A stretch of 64,000 nt of DNA from Phytopseudomonas daroniae (GCF_004327285.1 NZ_QJUI01000004.1:1-64000); one strand, 5' to 3'; shown: positions 51,850 through 61,596, counted from the first letter of the stretch. Notes: a model not told the origin generated them from the sequence alone. Numbers and translations are program-made.

Positions 51850-54039
51850 TCAGATACGCCGTGCGTAGCGCTTGAGCATGCTCGGGACGTCGAGAATCAG
51901 GGCGATCCGCCCGTCGCCGGTGATGGTCGCACCGGAGATGCCAGGCGTGCCTTGCAGCATTTTGCCCAGCGGCTTGATCACCACCTCTTCCTGGCCGACC
52001 AGCTGATCGACGACGAAGCCGATCCGCTGATTGCCGATGCTGAGAATCACCACATGGCCTTCGACCTGCTCTTCGTGGGCAGCTTTACTCACCAGCCAGC
52101 GCTTGAGATAGAACAGCGGCAGCGCCTTGTCGCGGACGATCACCACTTCCTGCCCGTCGACCACGTTGGTGCGCGACAGATCGAGGTGGAAGATCTCGTT
52201 GACGTTGACCAGCGGGAAAGCGAATGCCTGATTGCCGAGCATCACCATCAGCGTCGGCATGATCGCCAGGGTCAGCGGTACCTTGATGACGATCTTCGAG
52301 CCCTGGCCCTTCTGCGAGAACACGTTGACCGTGCCGTTGAGCTGGGAAATCTTGGTCTTCACCACGTCCATGCCGACGCCGCGGCCGGACACGTCGGAAA
52401 TCTCGGTCTTGGTCGAGAAACCGGGGGCGAAGATCAGGTTGTAGCATTCCAGATCGGTCAGGCGGTCGGCCGCATCCTTGTCCAGCAGGCCTTTTTCCAC
52501 GGCCTTGCTGCGCAACACGTCGGCGTCCATCCCCTTACCGTCATCGGTAATCATCAGCAGGATGTGGTCGCCTTCCTGCTCGGCAGACAACACCACTCGC
52601 CCGGTGCGCGACTTACCGGTGGCTTCGCGCTCTTCCGGGCTTTCCACGCCATGGTCGACGGCGTTGCGCACCAAGTGCACCAGGGGATCGGCCAGCGCTT
52701 CGACCAGGTTCTTGTCCAGATCGGTCTCTTCGCCAACCAGCTCCAGGTTGATTTCCTTCTTCAGCTGACGAGCCAGGTCGCGAACCAGCCGCGGGAAGCG
52801 CCCGAAGACCTTCTTGATCGGCTGCATGCGGGTCTTCATGACTGCCGTCTGCAGATCGGCGGTGACCACGTCGAGGTTGGAGACGGCCTTGGACATGGTC
52901 TCGTCGCCGCTGTTGAGCCCCAGGCGCACCAGGCGGTTACGCACCAGCACCAGTTCGCCGACCATGTTCATGATCTCGTCCAGGCGTGCGGTGTCGACCC
53001 GTACCGTGGTTTCCGCCTCACTCGCTGGCGCAGCGGCGGCGGCCGGTGCGGCTGCTGTTTTTGCCTTGGCTGGCTCGACCTTGGCCGCCGGCGCAGGAGC
53101 TGCCTTGCTGGCGGCAGGCGCAACGGGCTTGGCTTCGGGCTTCGGAGCAGGTGCAATGGGCGCAATGGCGGTCGGCTCGACGAACTTGCCTTTGCCGTGC
53201 AGCTGATCGAGCAGTGCCTCGAACTCGTCGTCGGTGATTTCATCGCCCTGCGCCGCAGAACTGGCGGGTGCGGCAGGAGAAGCCGATACAGGCGCCTCAG
53301 CCGGCGTGCTGGCGAATTGTCCTTTACCGTGCAACTGATCGAGCAAGGCTTCGAATTCGTCGTCGGTTATATCGTCGCCGTTACCACCGCTCGCGGCACT
53401 GACCGGCGCAGGCACCTCGACAGCGGGCGTTGCGGAGGTCGCGAACTGTCCCTTGCCATGCAGTTGGTCAAGCAGCGATTCGAATTCATCATCGCTGATT
53501 TCGTCGTCCGAGCCGCTCGCCTGCGGTTGTGGCTCATCGCCCAGGGCATCGAGCAATTGTTCGAATTCGCTGTCCGTAATGTCCGTCGATGCCTCTGCGG
53601 CCGGCTCGACTGGTGCAACGACCGTGACCGGGGCAGACGCTGCGGCAGGAGCGGGTTCGGCCAGGCGCGCCAGAGCTGCCAGCAGCTCGGGAGAGGCCGG
53701 TGTCGGCTTGGTGCGCTCGCGCACTTCGGTGAACATGCCATTGACGGCATCCAGTGCTTCGAGCACCACGTCCATCAATTCCGAGTCGACACGACGCGCA
53801 CCCTTGCGCAGGATGTCGAACACGTTCTCGGCGATATGGCAGCACTCCACCAGCTCATTGAGCTGCAAGAAACCGGCCCCGCCTTTTACCGTGTGAAATC
53901 CCCGAAAAATCGCATTGAGCAGGTTCATATCGTCCGGGCGGCTTTCCAGCTCCACCAATTGCTCGGACAACTGCTCGAGAATCTCGCCGGCCTCTACCAG
54001 GAAATCCTGGAGGATTTCTTCATCGGCGCCGAAGCTCAT
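51850..54039 (-). CDS. cheA: Chemotaxis histidine kinase CheA
   Basis: This 729-residue kinase has one Hpt domain (phospho-His49 in GFHTVKGGAGF), a long Ala/Pro-rich linker that replaces a normal P2 domain and contains four acidic motifs (see separate entry), the dimer domain (LDEIMNMVGELVLVRNRL), the ATPase domain (HLVRNAVDHGVE, GRGVGMDVVKTKI) and a C-terminal CheW domain. It phosphorylates CheY and CheB. Its stop is 42 bp before cheB. Confidence 0.96.
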   Translation of the reverse strand: MSFGADEEILQDFLVEAGEILEQLSEQLVELESRPDDMNLLNAIFRGFHTVKGGAGFLQLNELVECCHIAENVFDILRKGARRVDSELMDVVLEALDAVNGMFTEVRERTKPTPASPELLAALARLAEPAPAAASAPVTVVAPVEPAAEASTDITDSEFEQLLDALGDEPQPQASGSDDEISDDEFESLLDQLHGKGQFATSATPAVEVPAPVSAASGGNGDDITDDEFEALLDQLHGKGQFASTPAEAPVSASPAAPASSAAQGDEITDDEFEALLDQLHGKGKFVEPTAIAPIAPAPKPEAKPVAPAASKAAPAPAAKVEPAKAKTAAAPAAAAAPASEAETTVRVDTARLDEIMNMVGELVLVRNRLVRLGLNSGDETMSKAVSNLDVVTADLQTAVMKTRMQPIKKVFGRFPRLVRDLARQLKKEINLELVGEETDLDKNLVEALADPLVHLVRNAVDHGVESPEEREATGKSRTGRVVLSAEQEGDHILLMITDDGKGMDADVLRSKAVEKGLLDKDAADRLTDLECYNLIFAPGFSTKTEISDVSGRGVGMDVVKTKISQLNGTVNVFSQKGQGSKIVIKVPLTLAIMPTLMVMLGNQAFAFPLVNVNEIFHLDLSRTNVVDGQEVVIVRDKALPLFYLKRWLVSKAAHEEQVEGHVVILSIGNQRIGFVVDQLVGQEEVVIKPLGKMLQGTPGISGATITGDGRIALILDVPSMLKRYARRI
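53182..53583 (-). repeat. Fourfold acidic repeat in the CheA linker
   Basis: Residues 153-166, 179-200, 222-243 and 266-286 repeat the motif DITDxEFExLLDxL, the last three continuing as HGKGQF/KF. They are spaced about 43 residues apart by Ala/Pro linkers. The repeated protein unit may be a docking site for CheY, CheB or ParP. This is inferred. Confidence 0.85.
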
Positions 54040-54050
54040 ATGACGTGCTC

Positions 54051-54839
54051 CTAAAATCCCAGGCTGGACAGCAAATCGTCGACGTCGTCCTGGGAGGATG
54101 CGACATCATCACGCTTATCGGCATGAATCTGCGGACCTTCACCGTGGGACGCATCTTTTTGTTTGTTCTGCTCGACACGCAACTCGTCGTGATTGTGTTC
54201 GATACCGGCGAAGCGATCGACCTGGCTGGCCATCAACATGAGCTTCAGCAGGTTGCTCTCTACCTCGGTCACCAGCTGCGTGACACGCTTGATCACTTGC
54301 CCGGTCAGATCCTGATAGTCCTGCGCCAGTAAAATGTCGTTGAGATGCCCGGACAGCTTGCTGCTGTCGCGTTGGCTGCGCGCAAGAAACAGCTCGATGC
54401 GCTTGGCCAGCTCACGGAAAGCCTCAGCCCCCATTTCACGGCGCATGAAACGCCCCCAATCCTCGCTCAGGGCATCGGCTTCGCTGCTCAGGTCATTGAC
54501 CAGTGGCGCGCTCTGCTCGACCAGATCCATGGTGCGATTGGCTGCGCGCTCGGTCATGGTCACGACGTAATTGAGCCGCTCGGTGGCGTCGGATATCTGC
54601 GAGACTTCCTGGGCGTGAGGCACCCGGGGATCGAGCTGAAAATTGACGATGGCGTTATGCAGCTCACGCGTGAGCTTGCCGACTTCGTGGTAAAGACCCC
54701 GGTCGCGCGCCTTGTTCAGTTCATTGATCAGCTGTATCGCTTCACCAAAGTTGCCTTGTTCAAGGCTGTTTACCAGTTGGCGGGCATTGCTTTTCAGGGT
54801 CGACTCGAGGCCGGCCTCTTGAGAATCATCGTGTTCCAT
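54051..54839 (-). CDS. cheZ: Chemotaxis phosphatase CheZ
   Basis: The 262-residue CheY-P phosphatase is mostly helical with the active-site region AQDYQDLTGQVIKRV (catalytic Gln and Asp) and a C-terminal CheY-binding tail DDVDDLLSSLGF joined by an acidic linker. The ATG at 54839 has GAGG upstream and gives the normal family length. The longer frame to 54932 overlaps cheY. Confidence 0.95.
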   Translation of the reverse strand: MEHDDSQEAGLESTLKSNARQLVNSLEQGNFGEAIQLINELNKARDRGLYHEVGKLTRELHNAIVNFQLDPRVPHAQEVSQISDATERLNYVVTMTERAANRTMDLVEQSAPLVNDLSSEADALSEDWGRFMRREMGAEAFRELAKRIELFLARSQRDSSKLSGHLNDILLAQDYQDLTGQVIKRVTQLVTEVESNLLKLMLMASQVDRFAGIEHNHDELRVEQNKQKDASHGEGPQIHADKRDDVASSQDDVDDLLSSLGF

Positions 54840-54858
54840 AACAACCTCGCGGCAGACA

Positions 54859-55245
54859 TCAGCCGTTGACCCGCTCGAATATTTTCTCAATCTTTTCTTT
54901 GAGCACCTGAGCGGTGAATGGCTTGACCACATAGCCGTTCACACCGGCTTGGGCGGCCTCGATGATCTGATCGCGCTTGGCCTCTGCCGTAACCATCAGC
55001 ACCGGCATCTGCTTCAAGCGCTCATCCGCACGCACTGCACGCAGCAAGTCGATACCGCTCATGCCCGGCATGTTCCAGTCGGTCACCAGAAAGTCGAAGC
55101 TACCGCTTTGCAGCATCGGCAATGCGGTGGTGCCGTCGTCAGCTTCCGCCGTGTTGGTGAACCCCAGATCACGCAAGAGGTTCTTGATGATCCGTCGCAT
55201 CGTCGAGAAATCATCGACGATGAGGATTTTCATGTTCTTGTCCAA
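54859..55245 (-). CDS. cheY: Chemotaxis response regulator CheY
   Basis: The receiver-only protein has [14 protein letters not shown], phospho-Asp in [10 protein letters not shown], Thr in MVTAEAK and Lys in VVKPFTA. The TTG at 55245 adds MDKN before the usual MKILIVDD start (ATG 55233). The GGAGG at 55251-55255 is 5 bp from the TTG but 17 bp from the ATG, so the TTG may be the true start. Both give an intact receiver of 124-128 residues. Confidence 0.95.
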   Translation of the reverse strand: MDKNMKILIVDDFSTMRRIIKNLLRDLGFTNTAEADDGTTALPMLQSGSFDFLVTDWNMPGMSGIDLLRAVRADERLKQMPVLMVTAEAKRDQIIEAAQAGVNGYVVKPFTAQVLKEKIEKIFERVNG

Positions 55246-55611
55246 GTCGACCTCCGTACAGTCCTAAAACGCGTTCAGCATTCCGAAGCGCTTATAAATC
55301 GTGAAACCGGCCTGGCGGAACGCCACAAAACCATTGCGCCCTGCTTTGCTGCGTTCACTGTGTTTTTCAGCGCCCTGCCAATTCTCAAAAATATGCGCAA
55401 GGCCTGCTGCGTGTCGGCCCTGCTGCGTTGAAAACACCCTGGGTTGCCAGCCCAGTCGACAAGCCGCTTGCGGCTAACGCACGTCAGTGCGGGCCAGAAG
55501 CGAGTAGTGCTCATTTTTACCAACAGTAAGTCGCCCGCGACTCCGACCGCTTCCCCACCTGCTTTCGCGGGGGCGCCTAACCCTTGCTGAGCTCTACCCT
55601 TGAAAAAACTC
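55246..55611. other. Spacer between fliA and cheY
   Basis: About 365 bp without a gene. It must carry the cheY promoter, but no clear sigma-28 site (TAAA-N15-GCCGATAA) was seen. A hairpin at 55431-55455 may end fliA transcripts. Confidence 0.4.
55431..55455 (-). terminator. Possible terminator after fliA
   Basis: On the minus strand CTGGG (55455-55451) pairs with CCCAG (55443-55439) around a 7-base loop, followed by GGTGTTTTC. The stem is short and the T-run is 4 bases. Confidence 0.35.
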
Positions 55612-56355
55612 TTATGCGCGCCAATCCACTAACCGCGCGCGTAAACGCGCGGCACACTGACTGTGCAATTGGCTGACTCGCGACTCACTAACCCCCAGTA
55701 CCTCGCCGATTTCCTTGAGGTTCAATTCCTCATCGTAATACAGCGACAACACCAACCGTTCACGCTCAGGCAGATTGCTGATGGCATCGACCAGAGCCGC
55801 CTGGAAACGATCATCTTCCAGTTCATGCGAAGGCCCGTGGTGCAGGGAACTCGTGTCTTCCTGCAGCCCACCACTCTCGCCTTCCTGCAACAGGTCGTCG
55901 AAACTGAATAAGCGGCTGCCCAAAGTGTCGCCAAGAATGCCGTAGTAATCCCCGAGACTCAATTGGAGTTCGGCAGCAACCTCCTGATCTTTAGCGTCTC
56001 TTCCGGTTCTCGCTTCGATTTTTCGAATTGCGTCGCTGACCATCCGGCTGTTGCGGTGTACCGAACGTGGTGCCCAATCGCCCTTGCGCACCTCATCGAG
56101 CATGGAGCCACGAATGCGAATCCCGGCAAAGGTCTCGAAACTGGCGCCCTTGCCAGCGTCATAGTTGCGGGATGCCTCGAGCAGGCCAATCATTCCGGCC
56201 TGGATCAGGTCATCCACCTGCACGTTGGCGGGCAGACGCGCCAGCAGGTGATAGGCAATGCGCTTGACCAACGGCGCGTAACGCTCAATCAATTGATGCT
56301 GTGAATCCCGTGCCTGTGTCTTGCTATACATGCGGAGTCCAGAGGCTGTCGTCAT
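55612..56355 (-). CDS. fliA: Flagellar sigma-28 factor FliA
   Basis: The 247-residue sigma factor has region 2 (YAPLVKRIAYHLLARLP, DLIQAGMIGLLEA), region 3 and region 4 (LPERERLVLSLYYDEELNLKEIGEVLGVSESRVSQLH). It directs transcription of late flagellar and chemotaxis genes. The ATG at 56355 overlaps the fleN stop by 4 bp and starts MTTASGLRMYSK. The longer frame to 56439 overlaps fleN. Confidence 0.96.
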   Translation of the reverse strand: MTTASGLRMYSKTQARDSQHQLIERYAPLVKRIAYHLLARLPANVQVDDLIQAGMIGLLEASRNYDAGKGASFETFAGIRIRGSMLDEVRKGDWAPRSVHRNSRMVSDAIRKIEARTGRDAKDQEVAAELQLSLGDYYGILGDTLGSRLFSFDDLLQEGESGGLQEDTSSLHHGPSHELEDDRFQAALVDAISNLPERERLVLSLYYDEELNLKEIGEVLGVSESRVSQLHSQCAARLRARLVDWRA

Positions 56356-57182
56356 ACAGCCGTGTCTGCAGTCGGTTGTTGCACCAAGCGCTCGACGAAG
56401 AACTCCAGATGGCCTCGCGGATTGGCCGGCAACGGCCATGCGTCAACCTTCTGGGCAATCGCCTTGAACGCCAGCGCGCACTTCGAACGAGGGAACGCCT
56501 CATACACCGCACGCTGTTTCTGTACGGCTTTGCGTACCGACTCGTCGTAAGGCACCGCCCCCACATACTGCAGCGCGACATCCAGGAAACGGTCGGTGAC
56601 CTTGGTCAGCTTAGCAAACAGATTGCGGCCCTCCTGCGGGCTGTGCGCCATATTGGCGAGCACCCGGAAACGATTCATGCCGTGGTCACGATTGAGCAGC
56701 TTGATCAGCGCGTAGGCATCGGTGATCGAGGTCGGCTCGTCGCACACCACCACCAGTACTTCCTGGGCGGCGCGCACGAAGCTCACCACCGAGTCGCCGA
56801 TACCGGCGGCGGTGTCCACGATCAGTACGTCGAGGTTGTCGCTGATATCGCTGAATGCCTGGATGAGGCCAGCGTGCTGCATGGGCGTGAGCTGCACCAT
56901 GCTCTGGGTGCCGGAGGCCGCAGGCACGATACGAATGCCGCCAGGCCCCTGCAGGATGACATCGCGCAGCTCGCACTCACCCTCGATCACGTCAGCCAGG
57001 GTGCGCTTGGCCGTCAGACCGAGCAGCACGTCGACGTTGGCCAGCCCCAGATCGGCATCCATGAGCATGACGCGCCGACCGAGATCCGCCAGCGCCAACG
57101 ACAAATTCACCGACACATTGGTCTTGCCAACGCCGCCTTTGCCGCCGGTCACCGCGATCACCTGTACGGGATGCATACCCAT
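56352..57182 (-). CDS. fleN: Flagellar number regulator FleN
   Basis: This 276-residue MinD/ParA-type ATPase limits flagella to one per pole by inhibiting FleQ. It has the deviant Walker A GGKGGVGKTNVSVNL (13-27), LMDADLGLANVDVLLG and DTAAGIGDSVVSFV. Length is normal. It is encoded between flhF and fliA, as in all polar-flagellated Pseudomonas. Confidence 0.96.
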   Translation of the reverse strand: MGMHPVQVIAVTGGKGGVGKTNVSVNLSLALADLGRRVMLMDADLGLANVDVLLGLTAKRTLADVIEGECELRDVILQGPGGIRIVPAASGTQSMVQLTPMQHAGLIQAFSDISDNLDVLIVDTAAGIGDSVVSFVRAAQEVLVVVCDEPTSITDAYALIKLLNRDHGMNRFRVLANMAHSPQEGRNLFAKLTKVTDRFLDVALQYVGAVPYDESVRKAVQKQRAVYEAFPRSKCALAFKAIAQKVDAWPLPANPRGHLEFFVERLVQQPTADTAV

Positions 57183-57276
57183 GTTATCTACACACCTTAT
57201 CTATCTTCGCTTTAAGCCATAGGGCCATTGTGCGCTGCCGGGACGACCGCAACCAGCGCTTCGCCACACAGCATGA

Positions 57277-58584
57277 TCATCCCGCGCGTCGTGCCGGATC
57301 CTGATACAAGCCTGCAAACATATCGGCCATCGTATCCTCACTGGGCTCATCCGGAGCCTGCAGACCGACGGCACGGCTGACCAGTTGATGACTACGCGGC
57401 ACCTGTACATCGTCCGGAATCCGCGGGCCATCTGCCAGATAGGCTACTGGTAGACGGTGGCTAATAGCCAGACCCAATACCTCACCCATGCTGGTCGCTT
57501 CGTCCAGTTTACTCAGAATGCAGCCGGCCAGCCCACAGCGCTTGTAGCTGTGATAGGCGGCCTTCAGCACTTGCGCCTGGCTGGTAGCAGCCAGCACAAG
57601 GTAATTTCGGGCGTTGACGCCGCGGCTTGCCAGGGTTTCCAGTTGCATACGCAGCGCCGGGTCGCTGGCCGGCAGACCGGCTGTATCGATAAGCACCACA
57701 CGCTTGCGCGCCAACGGCGCCAGCGCCTGAGTCAAAGACTGACCGGGATCGACGTGGGTCACGGATACGCCAAGAATACGGCCCAGGGTCTTTAGCTGTT
57801 CCTGGGCACCGATGCGGTAGCTGTCCATGCTCACCAGGGCGATATTCGCGGCGCCGTACTTGAGTACGTAGCGTGCTGCGAGCTTGGCCAGCGTGGTGGT
57901 CTTGCCCATGCCCGCCGGGCCGACCAGAGCGATCACGCCGCCCTCTTCCATCGGCTCCTGCTTGGGCGTCTGAATCGAGTGTGCCAGATGCGCCAGCACC
58001 ATACGCCAGGCCTGACGCTGGTCACCGAGCGAGGCCACACGTTCGAGCAGCGTACGGGCCAGTTCGGCGGGCAGCCCCATGCGCTGCAAACGACGCCACA
58101 GGGTGGCCTGTTGCGGGCGACGGCTCTGCATCTGCCCCCAGGCGATGGAACCCAGTTGCATTTCGATCAGTTCACGCAGGCCGTGCAGTTCGGAACGCAT
58201 CGAATCCAGCGCGGCCTGATCGACCGAAGCCGAGGCCGGCTTCTTCTGCTGACGCTCGAGCACGGCGTCCAGGCTGTCGGCAGGCGACGCACCTGGCGCA
58301 TCGGCGAACAGCTGACGATCCTTGCCGGCATCCAGCTGCGCACGGGTAGTCAGTTCGGCCTGGGCGGAGGCGATGCGCGACTGAGTCTTGCGCAGTTCGG
58401 CCTCCAGGGCCGGGTTCGGTTGCCGCGCCGGTGCGGGCGCAACCTGATAATCGAGCGCGGCCGTCAATTCCACGCCACCCGCCACACGGCGGTTACCGAT
58501 GATGGTCGCATCAGCGCCCAGCTCATCGCGAACCAGCTTCATGGCTTGGCGCATATCGGCGGCAAAAAAGCGTTTGACCTGCAT
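57277..58584 (-). CDS. flhF: Flagellar placement GTPase FlhF
   Basis: The 435-residue SRP-type GTPase sets the polar site of flagellar assembly. It has the N-terminal B domain (MQVKRFFAADMRQAMKLV), an N domain and the G domain with P-loop GPAGMGKTTTLAKLAAR, DTAG and SKLDEATSMGEVL. Length is typical. It lies 15 bp downstream of flhA. Confidence 0.96.
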   Translation of the reverse strand: MQVKRFFAADMRQAMKLVRDELGADATIIGNRRVAGGVELTAALDYQVAPAPARQPNPALEAELRKTQSRIASAQAELTTRAQLDAGKDRQLFADAPGASPADSLDAVLERQQKKPASASVDQAALDSMRSELHGLRELIEMQLGSIAWGQMQSRRPQQATLWRRLQRMGLPAELARTLLERVASLGDQRQAWRMVLAHLAHSIQTPKQEPMEEGGVIALVGPAGMGKTTTLAKLAARYVLKYGAANIALVSMDSYRIGAQEQLKTLGRILGVSVTHVDPGQSLTQALAPLARKRVVLIDTAGLPASDPALRMQLETLASRGVNARNYLVLAATSQAQVLKAAYHSYKRCGLAGCILSKLDEATSMGEVLGLAISHRLPVAYLADGPRIPDDVQVPRSHQLVSRAVGLQAPDEPSEDTMADMFAGLYQDPARRAG

Positions 58585-58599
58585 GGCCCGTACCCTCGA

Positions 58600-60729
58600 T
58601 TAATTCTGCCCCACCGTCGCAACGATGGTGACCTGCTTGTTGTCCGGAATTTCCTGGTACGCCAGAACATGCATGCTCGGGACGGCCAACCGGGCGAAAC
58701 GCGAGAGCATTCCCCGAACCGGCCCGGCCGCCAGCAGAATCACCGGCTTGCCAAGCATCTCCTGACGCTGCGCTGCTTCCACCAGGGAACGTTGCAGCTT
58801 CTCGGCCATGCCAGGTTCCAGGAGGATGCCATCCTCGGAGCCTTGACCGGCCTTCTGAAGACTATTTAGCAATATCTGTTCCAACCTTGGCTCAAGGGTG
58901 ATCACAGGCAGCTCCGGCTCTAGTCCCACGATGTTTTGCACGATTGCACGAGCCAACGCGACGCGTACCGCAGCAACCATCGCGGCGGGATCTTGACTCC
59001 GCGGTGCGACGTTGGCGATGGCTTCGGCAATGGTACGGATGTCACGTACCGGCACCTGTTCCTGCAACAGCGCTTGCAGCACCTTGAGCAGGGTCGACAG
59101 CGAGATAAGGCCAGGAACCAGCTCTTCCGCCAGCTTTGGCGAGCTTTTTGCCAACAATTGCATCAGTTGCTGGACTTCTTCGTGGCCCAGCAGCTCATGG
59201 GCATGCTTGTGCAGGATCTGATTGAGGTGGGTAGCGACCACGGTACTGGCGTCCACCACGGTGTAACCGAGGGACTGCGCCTGGTCGCGCTGACCGGGGT
59301 CGATCCACACGGCATCGAGACCGAACGCCGGATCTTTGGCGGCCACGCCGTTGAGGGTGCCGAATACCTGACCCGGGTTGATCGCCAGTTCGCGATCCGG
59401 GTACACCTCGGCCTCGGCGACGCTGACGCCCATCAGAGTCAGTCGATAAGCATTGGGTTGCAGATCCAGGTTGTCGCGGATATGCACGGATGGCATCAGG
59501 AAGCCCATCTCCTGCGACAGCTTCTTGCGTACGCCCTTGATCCGCGCCAGCAGTTGCCCGCCCTGGTTGCGATCGACCAGCGGAATCAACCGATAGCCGA
59601 CTTCCAGACCGACCATGTCCACCGGCATCACGTCGTCCCAGCCAAGCTCCTTGATCTCCTGAGCGCGCTGCGCCGGGAGCAGTTCCTGCTGGCGCTGAAC
59701 CTCCTGAATCTCGACTTCCTTGACCTTGCGCTGCTTGTTGGCGATCCAGTACGCCGCGCCCGCGGCGATCAGGCCCAGGCCAACGAAAGGCATATGCGGC
59801 ATGCCAGGCACCAGACCCATGGCGATCATGATCGCCGCCGCAACGGCCAGCGCGCGCGGCGAAGCGAACATCTGCCGGTTGACCTGAGCGCCCATGTCTT
59901 CGGAGCTGGAAACCCGGGTGACCATGATCGCCGCGGCCGTGGACAGCAGCAGCGACGGGATCTGTGCCACCAGACCGTCACCGATGGTCAGCAACGAGTA
60001 GATACGCCCCGCCTCGCTGAACGGCAGGCCGTGCTGCAGCATGCCGATGCCGATGCCGCCGAGCAGGGTGACGAACATGATCAGCAGACCGGCGATGGCA
60101 TCGCCGCGCACGAACTTGCTGGCACCATCCATCGAACCGTAGAAATCCGCTTCCTGGGCTACCTCGACACGGCGCTTCTTGGCTTCCACCTGGTCGATCA
60201 GGCCGGAATTGAGATCGGCATCGATGGCCATCTGCTTGCCGGGCATGGCATCCAGAGTGAAACGCGCACTGACCTCGGAAATCCGTCCGGCGCCCTTGGT
60301 CACCACCACGAAGTTGATGATGATGAGGATGGCGAACACCACGATACCAACGACGTAGTTACCGCCGACCACCACCTCGCCGAACGCCTTGATCACTTGC
60401 CCGGCCGCTCCCGCGCCGTCCTGCCCGTGCAGCAGCACCACCCGCGTGGAGGCCACGTTCAGCGCCAGACGCAGCAAGGTAGCCGCCAGCAGGATGGTAG
60501 GGAAGACGGCGAAATCCAGCGGCCGCAGCGCATAGATCGCCACCAGCAGGACGACGATGGACAAGGCGATATTGAAGGTGAACAGCACGTCGAGCAGGAA
60601 CGGCGGAACCGGCAGCATGACCATGCCGAGCATGACCAGCAGCAACAGCGGGATACCGAGATTGCCGTCGCGCAACCCGGACAGGTTGCTGCGAACGTTG
60701 CCAATCATTTGTGCGCGATCTACTGCCAC
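58600..60729 (-). CDS. flhA: Flagellar export gate protein FlhA
   Basis: This 709-residue core of the flagellar type III export gate has eight membrane helices in residues 20-330, the conserved FHIPEP-type loop (GRISEVSARFTLDAMPGKQMAID region) and a large cytosolic ring domain that binds chaperones. The start is GTG (MAVDRAQM) with GGGGTAACCAC upstream. A sigma-54 site lies about 60 bp upstream. Confidence 0.96.
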   Translation of the reverse strand: MAVDRAQMIGNVRSNLSGLRDGNLGIPLLLLVMLGMVMLPVPPFLLDVLFTFNIALSIVVLLVAIYALRPLDFAVFPTILLAATLLRLALNVASTRVVLLHGQDGAGAAGQVIKAFGEVVVGGNYVVGIVVFAILIIINFVVVTKGAGRISEVSARFTLDAMPGKQMAIDADLNSGLIDQVEAKKRRVEVAQEADFYGSMDGASKFVRGDAIAGLLIMFVTLLGGIGIGMLQHGLPFSEAGRIYSLLTIGDGLVAQIPSLLLSTAAAIMVTRVSSSEDMGAQVNRQMFASPRALAVAAAIMIAMGLVPGMPHMPFVGLGLIAAGAAYWIANKQRKVKEVEIQEVQRQQELLPAQRAQEIKELGWDDVMPVDMVGLEVGYRLIPLVDRNQGGQLLARIKGVRKKLSQEMGFLMPSVHIRDNLDLQPNAYRLTLMGVSVAEAEVYPDRELAINPGQVFGTLNGVAAKDPAFGLDAVWIDPGQRDQAQSLGYTVVDASTVVATHLNQILHKHAHELLGHEEVQQLMQLLAKSSPKLAEELVPGLISLSTLLKVLQALLQEQVPVRDIRTIAEAIANVAPRSQDPAAMVAAVRVALARAIVQNIVGLEPELPVITLEPRLEQILLNSLQKAGQGSEDGILLEPGMAEKLQRSLVEAAQRQEMLGKPVILLAAGPVRGMLSRFARLAVPSMHVLAYQEIPDNKQVTIVATVGQN

Positions 60730-60786
60730 GTGGTTACCCCGGCTGATTCAATCTTTTGACGCCTAAGCGCCTTCGCTGCCGGTGTT

Positions 60787-60803
60787 TGCAAGAACCTTTC
60801 CAA
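60787..60803 (-). promoter_or_regulatory. Sigma-54 promoter of flhA
   Basis: On the minus strand TTGGAAAGGTTCTTGCA fits the -24/-12 pattern TTGG-N8-TTGCA. The GG and GC are correctly spaced and lie about 60-70 bp before the flhA start. FleQ/RpoN control of flhA is known in P. aeruginosa, which agrees. Confidence 0.65.
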
Positions 60804-60958
60804 CTCTGCAAAAAACCTGAAATCACTGGACGGCTGATCGGGCCGGCGACAGCTGACACGAAAGCGAGACGAAAACACGAACCCCGCCAGGAAACTCAAG
60901 TCCACAACCTGTGAGCGATGGTTTTGCCCACGGATTTTCCATCTACGAGGAGTCACGT

Positions 60959-61480
60959 ATGAAACGCTGGATGATGGCCGCATTGGCCAGTTGCTGTGCC
61001 GCTAGCCTGCAGGCCGCCGACCTGGCGGTCGAACTCAATGCCGTGGACGCTAAAGGCGTCGGCACCTCGGTTGGCAAGGTGGTGATCAGCCAGAGCCCTT
61101 ACGGCGTGGTTTTCACCCCTGAACTGCATGACCTGGAGCCAGGCGTACACGGCTTCCACGTGCACGGCAAACCCAGTTGCGATCCCGCACCGAAGGATGG
61201 CCAGCCTTCAGCAGCCGAGTCCGCGGGTGGTCACTGGGATCCGCAGAACACCGGCAAACACGGCCTGCCCTGGGGCGATGGCCATCTGGGTGACCTCCCC
61301 GCCCTGCTGGTCACGGCGGACGGCAAAGCCAATCAGCCCGTACTGGCGCCGCGCATCAAAAGCGTGGATGAGCTGAAGAACCTGGCGCTGATGGTTCATG
61401 CCGGCGGCGATAACCATGCCGACCATCCCGAACCGCTGGGTGGCGGTGGTGCCCGCGTGGCCTGCGGCGTAATCGAGTAA
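60959..61480 (+). CDS. sodC: Periplasmic Cu/Zn superoxide dismutase
   Basis: The 173-residue enzyme has a signal peptide ([19 protein letters not shown]) and metal ligands H67, H69, H92, H147 for copper and H92, H101, H109, D112 for zinc, with a disulfide C74-C169. It converts superoxide to hydrogen peroxide in the periplasm. GAGGAG precedes the ATG. It is divergent from flhA. Confidence 0.95.
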   Translation: MKRWMMAALASCCAASLQAADLAVELNAVDAKGVGTSVGKVVISQSPYGVVFTPELHDLEPGVHGFHVHGKPSCDPAPKDGQPSAAESAGGHWDPQNTGKHGLPWGDGHLGDLPALLVTADGKANQPVLAPRIKSVDELKNLALMVHAGGDNHADHPEPLGGGGARVACGVIE

Positions 61481-61542
61481 CGCCACGGCGCGTTAGCCTG
61501 CCAATACGCTTGCCACGCCACAGCCAGTGACAAGCCTCTGAC

Positions 61543-61587
61543 GTACGAGCCCAGCGCTGGCATCACGATGCTGCGCTGGGCTCGTAC
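61543..61587. terminator. Perfect 15-bp hairpin downstream of sodC
   Basis: GTACGAGCCCAGCGC (61543-61557) is exactly mirrored by GCGCTGGGCTCGTAC (61573-61587), with a 15-base loop. It lies 63 bp after the sodC stop. It lacks a T-run, so it could be a Rho-assisted end or a trace of recombination next to the thiolase remnant. Confidence 0.45.
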
Positions 61588-61596
61588 GCCATCGAA

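Noticed and set aside
51952..54054. 700-codon plus-strand open frame opposite cheA
   Set aside because: It is an antisense shadow of GC-rich cheA, with His/Arg/Gln-rich composition and no domain.
58936..60759. 607-codon plus-strand open frame opposite flhA
   Set aside because: Mirror frame of flhA with low-complexity His/Asp/Gln content; no ribosome site or domain.
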